Of a stretch of 64,000 nucleotides of DNA, positions 44,219 through 57,774 are shown piece after piece; the first letter of the stretch is position 1, and every line of letters begins with the position of its first letter. The notes below the pieces were generated by a model, which saw only the letters and a program-made list of their open reading frames with translations, ran no database searches and was not told the origin of the DNA. The stretch comes from Neurospora tetrasperma FGSC 2508. Its lineage: Eukaryota; Ascomycota; Sordariomycetes; Sordariales; Sordariaceae. A program made the position numbers and the translations under genes. The stretch lies in contig NW_009799100.1 in the NCBI RefSeq assembly GCF_000213175.1, forward strand, positions 3,629,748 to 3,693,747, in the 5' to 3' direction.

Positions 44219-46114
44219 CTAGTCCTCAGCTGTCCTCTTTGCCTCTTTCAGTCTCTGATGGTGTTGCCTCCTGATGGTCCACAATGAGACGCAAAGCCCG
44301 ATAGCGCAAGCACCAAGCGTCATGTAATATGCGTCTTTATAGCAATCGATACCATCAGGACAAGTGCGCTCGCCCTCGTCATTGACAATGCTGTGCTTGT
44401 CAAAGACTTTGCCGTAAAACAGGTTAAAGACGTTGCCTGATACGACAGGGCTCAAAGTCATGAAGCCCCAGTTCTGACTGAGTCCATGGATACCGAACGA
44501 TTCGGCCACGATAGATGGAAAAACGCCGAAGAGGAAGCCGTAGCCAAGACCAGAAAGACCGGAGACGAAACCGAGCAGATGTGGGTTGAGGATGTTGAGA
44601 GCGCACAGCTGAGCGATGAAGAAGATCACGCTTCCTAATGCAAGGCACCAGACACGGCTGGCCTTCAACACCTTGACGAGGAAATCTGATCCGACACCTT
44701 GAAAGTAGAATTAGTACTAATCTTCAACATGGAAATGAGCCACTTCTTACCGCTGAGCAGTCGGCCAATAAAACTACCGACAGACAGAATAGAAACATGC
44801 ATCTGTTGCCGATGAACGAGGAATGTGTCATCAACTGTCTTGTCATAGTATTTCCATAGAGCGTTGACATCATGGCCGATGTTGCTGTTAGATGTTAGCG
44901 GACAGGGCTCAAAGTATAGGTAGAAAGTCACAGCAAGGACTCAACACGTACTTGATGGTCATCAAACCAATTCCAGCCAAGATGGCCATAATGCAAAACA
45001 GTTGCCAAAACTCTAGACTCTTCAGCAAGGCCCAGCCACGGATATCTATACGGTGCGAACGATCCATATCAACACTGCTCTCAACATAAACATCGCCAGG
45101 TAGTGAGGACGATCTGGACACGAGGGACGATGTCTCGTCGATGTCTTCCTGTGCCGTTCCCGCAGAGGCCGCTTCGACGTCATTGGATCGGCGAGGAGGG
45201 CTGACGTCTCGAGAAGATGAGGGCCCCACGAGCTCGTCTATGGCTCCGCTGAGGGCCGGTGCTGTAGTGCCACCGGGAGTGGTGTAAACAGTGGGCGACA
45301 TACCAGGTTCTCCGTCGACGAAACTGCGACCAGCCTGGGGCTTGGACTCCTCAGATAGTGTCCGGCGCAGTTGTTGAGAGCTCGAGAGCCCTGGCCCGGA
45401 ATGGACCGGGTGATACGAAGAACGCGGGTAAACCTTGAGGAAGAAAAACCCGAGGAACGTAAGGGTGAAAGTGCCAACGGAAAGGAACATGAGGAAGGCG
45501 CCAGTGTTGCCGGGGAAGAAGACACTCCCAGAGGCGGAGAAGAAGAATGCACTAAGGCCAAAGGCGGCCAGCGGAAAGGCCGTGGCTGTTCCGCGGTGAT
45601 GAGGCCAATTCAACGCCGACGTTTTGACTGAGGCAGCAAAGGCCATGCAGCTTCCAAATCCAGTCAAGAAGCTGAAGATGCAAAGCAGGGGAACGGAGCC
45701 AGTGCCGCTTTCATAGGCGGCTTTGAAGGGGAAGTATCCCAAGCCCAGCAACAAGGCGCCGACAATGACTGGAGGGCGGGTTCCTCGGCGGTCCACATAC
45801 ATTCCAACTGGCACGCCCATCGAGTACATGCCCAGATTCCCGGCCAGTCCGATCAGGTTGCTCTGCGTCGTCGTGAGGTGCAGCTTATCGGCAAACTGAG
45901 GAGCCCATGCTGAGTAGACATACTATCCAGAGTGCGCAGACGGCGCAAGGAGTTAGCAGTAGTCCCATTGTGGTAGCTTTGTGTTGCACGACAGGTCAGG
46001 GAAATCGCCCACATTTGTTCCACATGCTAGTGATATGACCGTTGCTGCTATGCTCGACACCAGGCGGGCGTGCTTAAGCTGCTGGTCGAGCATGGTCTTA
46101 GTTGTAGTTGTCAT
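44219..46114 (-). CDS. Nodulin-like MFS transporter
   Basis: Major facilitator superfamily membrane transporter of the nodulin-like/monocarboxylate-porter-like group (similar to yeast YMR155W by recollection); substrate unknown. CDS complement(join(44219..44697,44751..44884,44952..45922,46013..46114)), 561 aa, introns 53-90 bp, frames consistent. Exon 1 contains LACGTN, continuing YVYSAWAPQFADKL, the usual first-helix motif. NLGMYSMGVPVGMYVDRRGTR is the MFS A-like loop between TM2 and TM3. After TM6 there is a hydrophilic cytosolic loop of about 120 residues (roughly 222-340) rich in Ser and acidic residues. The C-half includes GLSQNWGFMTLSPVVSGNVF, conserved in this fungal group, and a charged C-tail (RRQHHQRLKEAKRTAED). 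No signal for a particular membrane is visible; vacuole or plasma membrane are both possible. Confidence 0.87.
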
Positions 46115-47720
46115 GGTTGGGATAACCTAAAGTTGAAGAGACTCCGGAGTCCCGAACGGTCAAGTTATCACGATCAAACGGTCTGAAGCATCCCCGCGAC
46201 GCCGTTGCAATGGAGGGCCCCTGCCGATCGCAAAAGGTGTCGGAATCCGGAGTTGGAACAGGCTAAAACTAGTACAAAGATAGAAGAAGCGGCAGCAAGC
46301 CTGGCATGGCAATTCAGAAACAGGATGAAGGGAATACGATCAAGTCGAAGTTGGGAGGAGGGAGGGAGCATGTGTGTTGTCGTCACTGGGGTGTAGGTAC
46401 TTCCGACAGATGCCTTATCTGACACTACCTTATCAGCCCGCATTATGCTCGTCGTAAGGGGTGTTAATTGTTAGCGGTTGTCCAGTGACGCAGGCCCGCT
46501 GATTGCGAGTTCCTGGGGTCATTGTCCCAAATGCCATCTTGTGATTGGCCCCGCGCCAGCGGGCCGCTGACAGGCGGTTCCGATACAGGACCTGAGCAGC
46601 CAGCCGCCTATCCAAGTATGATACATATGAAACATGATCCGTCGTCCATCTTCCCGTCGCAGTCTCTCCTGAATCTCTCTCCCATCGGCGGGGCAGAGCT
46701 GAGGTGAAGAGAACAGCCCATGTACTGGTGCCTGATACAACGGTGTGAGATGAGAGTTGAGTACCAGAATCGTGGTACAAGACTGTCATTAGGTAACCCA
46801 CGTAGCTGTTAGAGAGCAGTGTCCACTCCCCGTAGGTCTAGAATTGGGTAACGAGTTGGATACGTACATAATGAGAATGGGGGCATGGATGGACCTGGAC
46901 AGCTGAATGTTCCCCAGATTCGAAACGGGTCCTGGAGTCACGATGCCGGCGGGTCCCCGCTTGCCCCGGGCTCGGGAGACGGGGATGCCGGTTTGCCCGG
47001 AATCCATGTCCGTGGATCCGGATCCAAAAGTTATCGACTTCGGAGGAAAGCTGAGGGTTATGGCTGAGCACTAGCTCACGTGGTATCGTTGCTGTGTATT
47101 CAATACTTGTAATCCAATTGTACCCGGCCAGGGGTCTATGATGGCTTTCGGTGCATTTTGATGTCGGCATCTAATGACTGGATTATGAAGAATCATGAGA
47201 GGTGATCTGTGTCAATTTGGAACGGACAAGCGAGATTTTGAGAAGACACTGAAGAGTCGGTAATCTAAACAGCGAGGCTTTCACTTTCATCGATCTGACT
47301 GAGGAAGTTGCCTGGTTGAGATTGGATAGATCGAGACGGGCATTGACTGATCATGCTCGCTGAACGTAGGTACTATTCATGGTGGCGCAGTGTGGCTTGA
47401 ATGCCAGTAGTCTGAGAAATGATTGGCCCCTAGAGGTGGGCTTCTGCCAGCCCAGCCGCGTGTGTCATTTGCTACCCGCCCGCTGAACCAACTGCCCTGA
47501 CGTCCGTCACTGGTCGCAAGTCGACAACTTACGCTGCTGGATCTTGGATGATTCTAGACTTCGTTACCTGCCTACCTATCACCAAACCTCTCTTTCTCAA
47601 CTATCGAGCCGAGTCGATTTGCGCCGGCCTGTTTCAACGGCGAGCATATCTTCTATTCGCTTCTTCCATCATCAATCGACCAAAATCAAACTGAAAACCG
47701 CAACCTAATCAACCGTCGCC
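46115..47720. other. Divergent promoter region between the MFS and tms1 genes
   Basis: No gene recognised over 1.6 kb. The last 150 bases are C/T- then A-rich leader-like sequence. The two genes diverge from here. Confidence 0.6.
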
Positions 47721-49302
47721 ATGGGCGCGCTTCTTTCGCTGCCGCTGCTCGCGGTGCCGAGTCTAGGCACTGTAGGTTGCCTCTACACCACGAGCTCACG
47801 AACTCGACGTTATGACCCATGATACTGACCATCTCCTCCCGTCACACAGATTCTCGGATTTGTTGGTAGTTGCTGCGGTGCTGCGGCATGCTCCGCTCTC
47901 TGTAGCGCATGCGGAAAATGCGGCAACAGGTTGGTGATGATTGTCTCTACGGCATCCTGTTTGCTGAACTGACATTGGTTGTTACAGTGTCCTTACCCGT
48001 ATCGCATATGCCCTCATCCTTCTCATCAACTCGATCCTTTCGTGGATAATGCTCACCAAATGGGCAATCGAAAAACTGCAACACCTCACCTTCAACTACG
48101 TCAAGATCAGCTGTGGAAATGGAGACTGCTATGGTTGGCTCGCTGTCCACCGCATCAACTTTGCTCTCGGCTTATTTCACCTGATGCTGGCTGGCCTTCT
48201 CCTCGGAGTTAACTCCTCTAAGCACCCTCGCGCGAAAATTCAGAACGGCTTTTGGGGACCCAAGATCATCGCTTGGCTCGGCTTGATTGTCCTTACCTTC
48301 TTCATCCCGGATGAGTTCTTTGTGTTCTGGGGCAACTATGTCTCGTTTATTTGTGCGATGCTCTTCCTCATTCTCGGCCTTATTCTACTGGTCGACCTGG
48401 CGCACAACTGGGCCGAGTACTGCCTGGCGCAGATTGAGGATACCGACTCGCGTACTTGGAGGGCCATCTTGATTGGCTCGACGCTTGGCATGTACCTCGC
48501 GTCCCTTGCCATGACCATCATTCAGTACATATTCTTCGCTGGGAATGGCTGCTCCATGAATCAAGCAGCAATTACCATCAATCTGCTGCTCTGGATCGCC
48601 GTTTCGGCCATATCTGTGCATCCGACAGTGCAGGAGTACAACCCCAAGGCGGGGCTTGCGCAAGCCGCCATGGTGGCCATCTACTGCACCTACCTGACCA
48701 TGTCTGCGGTCTCGATGGAGCCTGATGAGACCGAAGACCGGCGGTGCAACCCTCTGGTGCTGGGCCAGGGCACGCGGACCACCACCATTATTCTCGGCGC
48801 CATCGCAACCATGCTCACGGTGGCCTATACCACCACGCGGGCAGCAACCCAGAGCCTTGGTCTCGGTGGAAGCGGAAGGGGACAGATCCAGCTGCCCGAT
48901 GAGGATGAGCATGACCTCGTGACGCAACAACCAAGCCTTCGGCGGGAGATGCGGGCTGAGGCGCTCCGCAGGGCCGTTGAGGAAGGAAGTCTTCCTGCAG
49001 ATGCCCTCTTATCAGATGACGACGAGAGCGATGCGGGTGACCGTACGGCCAACGATGATGAGAGATCGAGCACTCAGTACAGTTATGCCATGTTCCACAT
49101 CGTCTTCTTCCTGGCCACTGCCTGGGTTGCTACGTTGTTGACCATGGACTGGGATGACAAGAAGCAGGGCGACTTTGCCACGGTTGGTCGTACGCTGTGG
49201 GCGAGCTGGGTCAAGATTGTGAGCTCGTGGGTCTGCTACGGCTTGTATACCTGGACCCTGGTTGCACCAATTTTACTGCCAGACCGCTTCGATGGCTACT
49301 AA
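47721..49302 (+). CDS. tms1: Tms1/SERINC family membrane protein
   Basis: Multi-pass membrane protein of the serine incorporator family. Yeast Tms1 is vacuolar; a role in moving serine or lipids between leaflets has been proposed. CDS join(47721..47771,47850..47929,47988..49302), 481 aa, within the normal family length. It starts with the short hydrophobic MGALLSLPLLAVPSLGT, then the Cys-rich family signature (GSCCGAAACSALCSACGKCGNS in two pieces across an exon junction). VLTRIAYALILLINSIL forms the next membrane segment, and about nine or ten segments follow in total. CYGWLAVHRINFAL, the NGFWGPKII segment and NWAEYCLAQIE are typical. An acidic cytosolic loop (about 373-440) precedes the last two membrane segments, with YSYAMFHIVFFLATAWVATLL and the TMDWD motif. 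Introns are 78 and 58 bp. Confidence 0.93.
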
Positions 49303-52300
49303 ACGGTTTTGATTACTTTGGCGCCTCGGGTACCCGCTTGAGGTTGAGGGAGTACACTACCTGTTCTTCCTCACTTATCACATTTTTGTATTGGAGTTCT
49401 AGGGGCTAATGCATTTCGGGTGTATGGGGTTACGGTGGCAACTGGCTTTGATAGTTTTAGTGAAGCATCGCTTTCATGTCTCTGGTAGGCCATTTGCTGA
49501 ATGATATTTGGATACATTTTATGTTACAGGCGTATCTATGTCAGACAGTTTGGGCATCAGATATGCCATTTGGTGAGATGCTTATCCATTTATCATTGAA
49601 GTAGAAACGGGATAAGGTGGGTTCAGTGACATGGAAGGAAGCACCGAAGAGCGAAAGTGGCCGCCATGTTCGGGCAAGACCGATGATGATACCTTCGTAT
49701 TTGGCGCGCAAGTTCCTCATACGGAATTACTAGCAAGAAACCCTAAGGCTGGTACGTTCTTTCCTTCACAACCCGCACAGACCCCCAGCTCCTCTGTCAG
49801 AATCGAGTGAAAATATCTAACAAGCATCATGTCTTGCCCAATGGCATCTCCCCATCCAACTAGAGCTCATCCGAGTTGCATCATCCGAACCTTTGTTCCA
49901 GGAAAAGAGATATTCGACTTCTGTTGTCTTTCGAAGCCCAACCATTTAGTGTTTTCCACCCAATTATCTGGCTAAATCTCCTTGCGGCCGGAAGCCCTTG
50001 TCTTTCTTACTGGCATTAATCCTTCACTTTCTTCTCCCGCACTCTCGTCGTTCTCCCTTCACCGGTTGTCGCAACAAGGTGTCAGGTGTACATCGGCAAA
50101 GCTTCCTCGCGGCAACGCAACGTTGTGGACATTCCGGCCTCTTCCCGGTAACACCAGAATCAATATCTCGCTCGGTGTGCAAATCGAGACATCCATAGAG
50201 AAGAACAACGGACAACCGATGGTACGTATCTTGAAACTACCTGTGTTTGGGTGATGTCGACAATTCCGACTTCCGCGTTACTAACACTGCATGTCAACGC
50301 TAGTATCGTACCACGCAATACCTTTTCCACGAATCGCCGGGATGACGTCAAAATATAGGGCTCCTTGTGGGACTTCCTACGGCCGCTTGATCGGAGAAAT
50401 TCAGTAACCAGGGTCTGGTTTGCCTTATTCAGATACCCCGAGCCTTGCCTCGACAGGAAAATCAGACGGAACATCATCCAGAGACTACCCTGGGCTAGAT
50501 GCTGCCATCCATGGAAAGGATCCCCTATTTCATGGACAGAGTCATCTGTATGAGGTCTGTCAGAACCTATCCGATGATCAAGGTACTTCACGCCCCCTTC
50601 ACCATGGGTGGTTTATCCGAGACCTGTTTGCCTGTTGTTTCTAACACTGAGTTTCCTCGGCCCGCTTTCTCGCCCTCGCCGTCCCCCGGCTGTCTTTTCG
50701 CTCGTTGGATTCGCAGAGCCGCACCAAATTCCCAGACTTATATGGGGGAAGTCCACAAGATCAGTCTATGAGGCAGTCAACCGTTGCATACTACCACGAC
50801 AGACTGATAGACAGGGGCATATATGACAAGAAGCCATAATTACCCTGATTACAAACCATGCCGACCAATCGTTGTTTCCCTCCCCTGGAACAGAGGGTTC
50901 GTGCTATGACAAGGAAACTCAACAATCGCTCTCTTGTCATTACCACTTGCGCAGTGGGCTTCAAACTCGCCTGATCTAGGGAGACCAAGAGCGTCTGGAT
51001 GAATCGGCTCCATCCCGCGATGTGAAGAAGCGTGCGAAAGAAGCACAACAGGCTTGACGCATAATCACAAGGTACGCCAATGTTATGGCTACATAACGAC
51101 CATATCAGTAATCAAAAGGCGACCAAGGTTAAAGACCTCAATCGCCAAAGTCAAAGGTCCGTCCTGCGAGAAACCGCCCAACACCTTGATTCATGGTTGG
51201 GAAGTTCGCAAACCTACAGCCAACATCGCTGACTCCAGCACCTATGCATCTGGGAAGGTTGCTCTCCTAGCTATCAACCAGTCGCTACGTCCTTCCATGC
51301 TCCGGACCTTAATCTTATCTCGCCATCCCGCATGTCTTTGATCTCCTGGGTCAGAAGAACGGAGTGGGCCTGCCATCATTGCATACCTGAGCTCCACCAA
51401 CTTGTGTAACGGTTTCACAAACTGACAATACATACAGACACTCGCGAAACAGTGGTCTAACAACAAACAAACTTTCCAATGTTGGAACGAAAGGTTAGAG
51501 AGTTTTTCATGGGTCCTGAAATTGCCCGGTTCGTCTGCATTCTTTTCTGGCTTTGACATGGGCCATACAATGGCCATGGGAGCACAAGTTTGCTTCGAGG
51601 GGGTTCTGATTACATGCTTTTCCTGCCACCTCACAGCTCTACGCGTGCAGGCGACAACAACATGGCACTTCCTATTCACATTGACTTTCTTAAGTAGGTG
51701 GCGACTGAAAAAAGTTCCGGCAAGAACAGAAGTTGACCCAGATTTTCTGCTTGATTTCGATTGAGTGTCTCACATCAGTGTGAACTTCAACTACGCTAGT
51801 TTGACACCCCAGAGGGCGTCAAGGCTTGGAGGTAGTTCACAGAACATCCAACGCCAGGGGTAACCGTGTAATATCAGATCACGGAGCGTCCAAGATTCCG
51901 ATGAGCACTTTCATCATGATTCAAACTGGGGAAATGCCACCTCTCGAAGGTTACACAAGTCCCCACAGCTTTGACGCATTCTCGACGCGGTATCTTGCTC
52001 GCAGCTAGCAAACGGAATTATGACCTGTTACTGGCCAACACAAAAGCAATATGTATCTTTCCGACCGTAATGGCCATACGAGGAAGGCCCTTTACCACCA
52101 CCGCCATCGGTCTAGCCAAATCGCGACTTTGGGGTACAGATGGGTACGACAATTGCTTTGACATTTCATCCATAGGTACGTACCCTTTCACTGAATCCCG
52201 CACAACGCAAGGATTCTCTGTCGCCATCCCTCCCGGCAAGAGAAAAACAGAATCATCGTCCGAACAAAATGTGTTGCCATGAATGACCAGAAGCCTCATT

Positions 52301-55300
52301 CCTCATGGATTGGAGAGTCGACTTTGTCGTCGGATTAATCCAGTGTCTACAATCGTGCCTTCAGGATCCCAGGCGTGTGCTGGCTAGCATCGGACGATCA
52401 CCGTTTAACACAGCGAAATCGTAGATTGAAAGCCAGGTGAGGGAAGAAAGTATCAATGCATGGGAACTAACTGTGTACATCGGTTACTGTACCATGCCAC
52501 TCGTAGACGCCACATTTTACAAGTAAGCAAACATACAGAAGCTCTTATTCCATTATGACGATGTTACTGATGGCGGTGCTATAGACTACCACATAAGTTA
52601 TACTCACTCGCTACTGATATCAAGCCCTCGTCGCTTCAGATAAGCCTTCGCTCCTTAGCCATCAAGATGCCCTGCCCACACAGCTCGATTTTAGCCTTCA
52701 CATTCGATGATCAAGAGGGACATGGGAGCTGTTCAATCCTCTTGTCTGTCTGCAGGTCAGCACCGTAAAAGACAAACAGACTGAGTTCAACCAACTCATC
52801 TGACGCCAAGAACCAAACAGAAGTCAAGGAGACTCGAACAAAGCCTGCAGACCGGTCAGGGTTGTACACGCTGTTTGTACGGCAATACTTGACCGATGTG
52901 ATTTCATCTTGCTGGCAAAATCAATCCTATCACGCAATGATTCTGAGATTCGATCGAGCGGGCTGATTTCGACTCCGATGACGGTATTGAAGGAAAGGCA
53001 TGGCACAACATCGGAATGAGCTTTTGGCGAAGTGACGAATTGACGTCCACTATCTTGCCCCGGTATTAATGCCGTTGCCCTCAACGCAAATGTCCTTCAT
53101 TTGGCGCTTCAGTCTTGCATGGCGTTGACAAGTTCAAAGCAGAAGCACATACCCTGATGTAACGAAGTGGTGTCACACGGATGTGATGCGAGTAGAGGCG
53201 AAGAAAAACAGAGAGACGGTGAACAATACAGGCTTTGCGAGGATGCCGGAAACATGAACGCCGGAGATACTAGAGGCACGGAGCGCCCTGGCATGACACG
53301 AGGCGCTCTAGGTGAGAGCAGGATACCCTGCCTAGGGAAGCATCAAGCTACGAGGATACAACAAACCTGTATCCTTGAAGGTCTCTATTAGCAGAGGAAC
53401 CGGTACCTTTTCTATTACCTGTAGAGCACAGCGCTGCTCGAAGCACTACCAAGACGGCGATGTAGGATTCACCCACAAATTTCCAGCTTCCTGGGTCACA
53501 CATGTGGTATCTAACGCTGAGCCTGCAGGTGAAGCGTGGGGTGATGTAAAGAAGAGAATGAAGTGATGAGAATCTGTCCCTGATACTTTTACACTGCGGA
53601 ACCCACAGGTAGGTGGCCTTCTTTCAATGCTTCATTATCTGGTCTTCTCATCTTGAAGCTGTATGTGACGGCTAACTACTTACTGTCGCGTACCCACACC
53701 AAAACGCAGTAGATAGAGGGGATGACAACTACTGCGGAGGTCAACAGTCTACAGCCTGGTAGAGGGACTCGAATGAGATAGTACTCTGCTACAGAGGAAT
53801 CCTCCTTATCGGCAAGGTTCCCAGCATAACCCCGGCTAATGGACAATCTGCATATTAGGCCGGGCCTGGGGCTCATGGACAAGATTCCCTTGAAAGCGAG
53901 GTGTATCGACTCGACATGTACCTTGACCAAGTGTGGTTGGGGCTTTCTGTGATAGGCCTTGGGTTTGATCATGATCTTTCTCATCTTCTTCGTCTTTCTG
54001 TACATGATGACTGACCGCGTGACCATAGGTACGAAGAATACATGCATGCTAGATTACCGGTAAAGCTTGGATCCGAATCAGGCGCCATGTCTGCATTGCT
54101 CATCACCCACCAGCCCCAAGCCTGTTGATTGATGCTCATTGATAGCCGTTGGCCGTACAGGGCATCATCTCAGCAATGACGAGACTTCATAATCTCAACA
54201 TGCTGAAGAGTCTTGGTTCCTTCGAGATCTCTGTTGTTTCCGATATATAAGCCGGAAATGTCCCCCATCAGAGGGGCAAGTCAGAAGCTGGCCACCAGCA
54301 GAAGAAGTTTCATCACAATCCTCCATTTATTTAAGAATACGCTTAAAACCCACCGCTCATGATCTCGCTATCAAATGCACCTACCAGCGTATATCACAAC
54401 GGATAGACAGCGTCCGAGGAATTTGAGCATTTCTCCTGCCATCCGCAGCACTGGGGTTGTCCTAGCAACTACCACACTGATCAGCCATTTGGTTTCGACC
54501 ACCGTCACCTAATCCACAAAGCCATCCACCCACTCTCTCAGAGCAATACCGGCTTCCGCGGAAAGAATCATGCCTCACAGCGTGAGAGAAAATTGTCAAC
54601 CAGCTACTGGTACTGACCATCAAGGGTTGGTGCCACCACATCCTCTGCTTTTGCGAGGTGAAAGGGGAGGAAGGTTGTTTATGTGAATGTGTTCTTCTGT
54701 AATAAGGGTAGAGATGGAAAGGCAAAGGGGCAAGTTTGAGTGTGTGTGTTATTCAGGGCCTCACCACCAATTCTCTATGTAGCTTCTCCTCCTCCCAACA
54801 ACAGCAAAACCGGACTAAATCGTCACCCGTCAGTCATAACAACGGACAGCACAGTCACAGCACCACCCCTGACACAAGTACCACTGTTAACCCCATGCTG
54901 GTTCGCTGGCAGGAGGAGCGAAATCGGAGCAATTTGCCTATCACCGAGACGCTTATTGGACAGTCCAAGGAAAGCGGCGGTGGTAGCACATAGAGACCAG
55001 ACGGGATGACGGGCGGAAGGTTGATTGGGTAGGGGGATTTGTCCGGTAAGTTACCTTACAGCAACTGACATTTACCTATTGCGCAGGCCCTCGACGTTTT
55101 GACTCCTATTGAGTGCCCTGATCATACTAACCTTTATCCCGGCTATCTTACAGTATCATTGTTTGCTTCTGATTACTGATTCCCTCGCTTGCTTTTCAGC
55201 TCAACAGGAATTGGATACACAAAGTACCATACATTCAGGGTGGTTTTGACCTTCAGAGAAAGGGAGTGGGAAGAGGAAGGGAGAGCAGAAGAGAAGACAG

Positions 55301-57774
55301 GGAAGAGGAGGAAAGTTCGGAAACTCGCTGGTGCTCTAACTGACAATCAGGGCTGGACAAACGACTCGGTGTTACGGGCGGCTAACAAGAGGGTAAGGGT
55401 AAGGGAAATGGTGAACAATGAAAGGGGGGATCTCGAGTCTTCACCCTCGTGTCAAGATCGGGGGGCTCCCTGCTGGCTTTCCACAATTCCCTGGCATCTC
55501 TCCTGGCTGTGTAGGCTCGTAGCAAACACAGGAAGGACCGGCACCAACAGCAGCAGGAGCACGCACAGCATGTATCACCAAGGATATCGTCTCGGGCATT
55601 CACTTGCAGGAATTGCGGAGAGGAATCCGACAAATCTGAGCGGAGAACATGACGGGGAAAGCGAGGAAGGGATGAGGGGACAAAGGCTGTCAAGGCGGTG
55701 AAGGGGAGTTTAATCGCGTTGCTTGTGGGACAAAGGGCGTACGAGGGAATGTTGCTTTTTCTCGATTTGGTGAATTTTTCCTTCTTCCTGTTTTTGTTAC
55801 CGCAGCCGTGAGGTGCCATGCCAGCTCTGACTGTGCCATGACACGGCAGGCCTGCCACGCCTGCCGTGGCAGGCAGCATGGCGGTGGCAACAAGCCTCAT
55901 ATGTGTACGACAACGGAGCGAGGTACCTATGTGTTACATACCGAGAAAAGACTCGGGAAGGGAGTTGAAGTTGAGGTGGGCTGAACCGGGCCGAGAGAAT
56001 GGATGTCCGACCACGAAGTGTATGAGCACTGAGCTGAACGCAGCTTCCTTGTCTAAATGATACCCCCGGGCGGTTATGGTGTTTTCTCCTTCTTGTTATT
56101 GTTGTTCCAGGGGCAGCGTTGTTGGGATGGGACTCTTTGTTTCCACATATTTGTTATTCACCCCCTTTATTTCACCTGGTGTAGTTACGTTTTCTCCCAT
56201 TGTACCATGTCCTTGATGAATTGAATCACCCTGCTCTCTATATACCCTGGGTCTTTGGCTCGCAAACCTCTTTCAATAAGGATGCCGATGTGTCAATGAC
56301 TTTCATATTCAGTCTCTCGCAGTTCCTCTAAGTTCAAACAGATGCCATACACTCTTGCCATACCCGGTAATTCGGGGGAGTGTCCATATCTCACCACTTT
56401 GGTTATACCAAGCCAGCCCAGCTGAGCTATACACTACCAGCTCTTTCTACTTGTTCCAATGCCGGAATAAATCCCATGGCTTGATATTCATCGACATCTT
56501 GGTGCTGCATTTTCCCCTACGTTCCTGCTATCATACAATGAATGGCTTTCTCTCTTACCTAGGGACTTCCTCCCTCCCGCAAAGATCATCTTCCTCATTG
56601 CCCTCCCCTTTTCTTTTAGCCAGCCCAAGCTCGGTTTGAAAATTTTTACTCCCGACACCAGCTATCCACGAAATCTCCCCATTCCGGCCCATCCTTACCC
56701 CTCTCGGGCCTTCCTGTTCGGTTCCGGTTCAGCTCACTAGTCTAGTCTAGTCCACCCATTTTTTACCCTTCTTCACCTTCGTTATCTTGTCAGCCAGGCT
56801 CATCATGCACTTTTCTCGAGCAACATGTCACTCGCATGGCTGTGAAATGACTTTTACGTGTTACAATTATGTACCTAAACGAAACGTGAATTCGTTAGAG
56901 GCCAAAGGGCGGCGGCGGCTCGCAGGAATGGCACTCCTTGAGCTTTGTTTGTGTGTGTGTCCATGCAGGAATAGGGGGTTTCTCACCAATATGTTAGGGG
57001 AAGTTGTTGAATTTTTAAATTTAGCGAGATCTTGGGTGGCTGACTGAGTTTACTGTTGTTGGTTGTGGGCAAAGTAGAGGAGAGTAGAGGAGAGTTCAAG
57101 AAGTTATTGGATTGTGCTCTACCCGGATGAATTAGTTCAATGGTTACCATTCACACTTCAATTCCTCTCATTTCAACCCAGTGCATCCCCGATTGCCGGC
57201 CGGACTCCGGCATGCGATTCTTTACGTTCATACTTGTTAGTTGTATTTTCCTTCTGCTTACACTCATCAGGTATATATGAACGAGCCTTTCCAGCCAGTG
57301 TTTTCTTATCAGATATGGAAAATACCGGTAGATCGACAATATAAACACGCTTATCACAAATGACCTTTGATCGATGGAGGTCGTTATCATGATCTTGAAT
57401 ATCATCTTCAGATGACGGCTGTCCATCCTGTCATCTTATCATTGCATATCATCTCAACCCGACTCCGATTCTGTGACACCTATCAAGCCGATCCGACCAG
57501 CCCATTCATTCGACCAATATGAAACCCGTTCCATAGCGCCTTTCATCTGGTATAAAAATGTAACACACATAACATCCTGTCCCTGGTACAAATACAGTAG
57601 TAACTCAAAAGATCGTTCCTTCTTTTCTTCATCTCATATCTGCTGTCTAAGGAACACTCATGACATGCGGTAGAAGTAACAACAACAAAAGTGGTATAAA
57701 ACGTTCTCTTTCTCCTTCTGTTTGTTTTTGATTTTTTTCTCTCTTTCTTTTTCTCTCTCTTTTTCTTTCTCTGC
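49303..57774. other. 8.5-kb region without recognisable genes
   Basis: No frame on either strand resembles a known family, and I could not build a spliced model. Base composition is ordinary (not the AT-rich pattern of repeat-induced point mutation). Items seen: an AACCCTAA sequence near 49739, a GT repeat near 54738, a strong stem-loop at 55842-55868, and a 90-base pyrimidine tract at 57690-57775. Candidate contents are non-coding transcripts, distal regulatory DNA, or genes too divergent or fragmented for me to see. Confidence 0.45.
55842..55868. repeat. Perfect 10-bp inverted repeat with 7-base loop
   Basis: CACGGCAGGC, a 7-base loop, then GCCTGCCGTG. The flanks add a further GCCATG (55835-55840) and CATGGC (55877-55882) pair around it. 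It also includes the 12-bp palindrome GGCAGGCCTGCC. It is unusually GC-rich for its surroundings. Confidence 0.7.

Noticed and set aside
49303-57774. Mutated (RIP) transposon as explanation of the gene-poor stretch
   Set aside because: No AT-rich shift, no TpA excess by eye, and no terminal or target-site repeats noticed.
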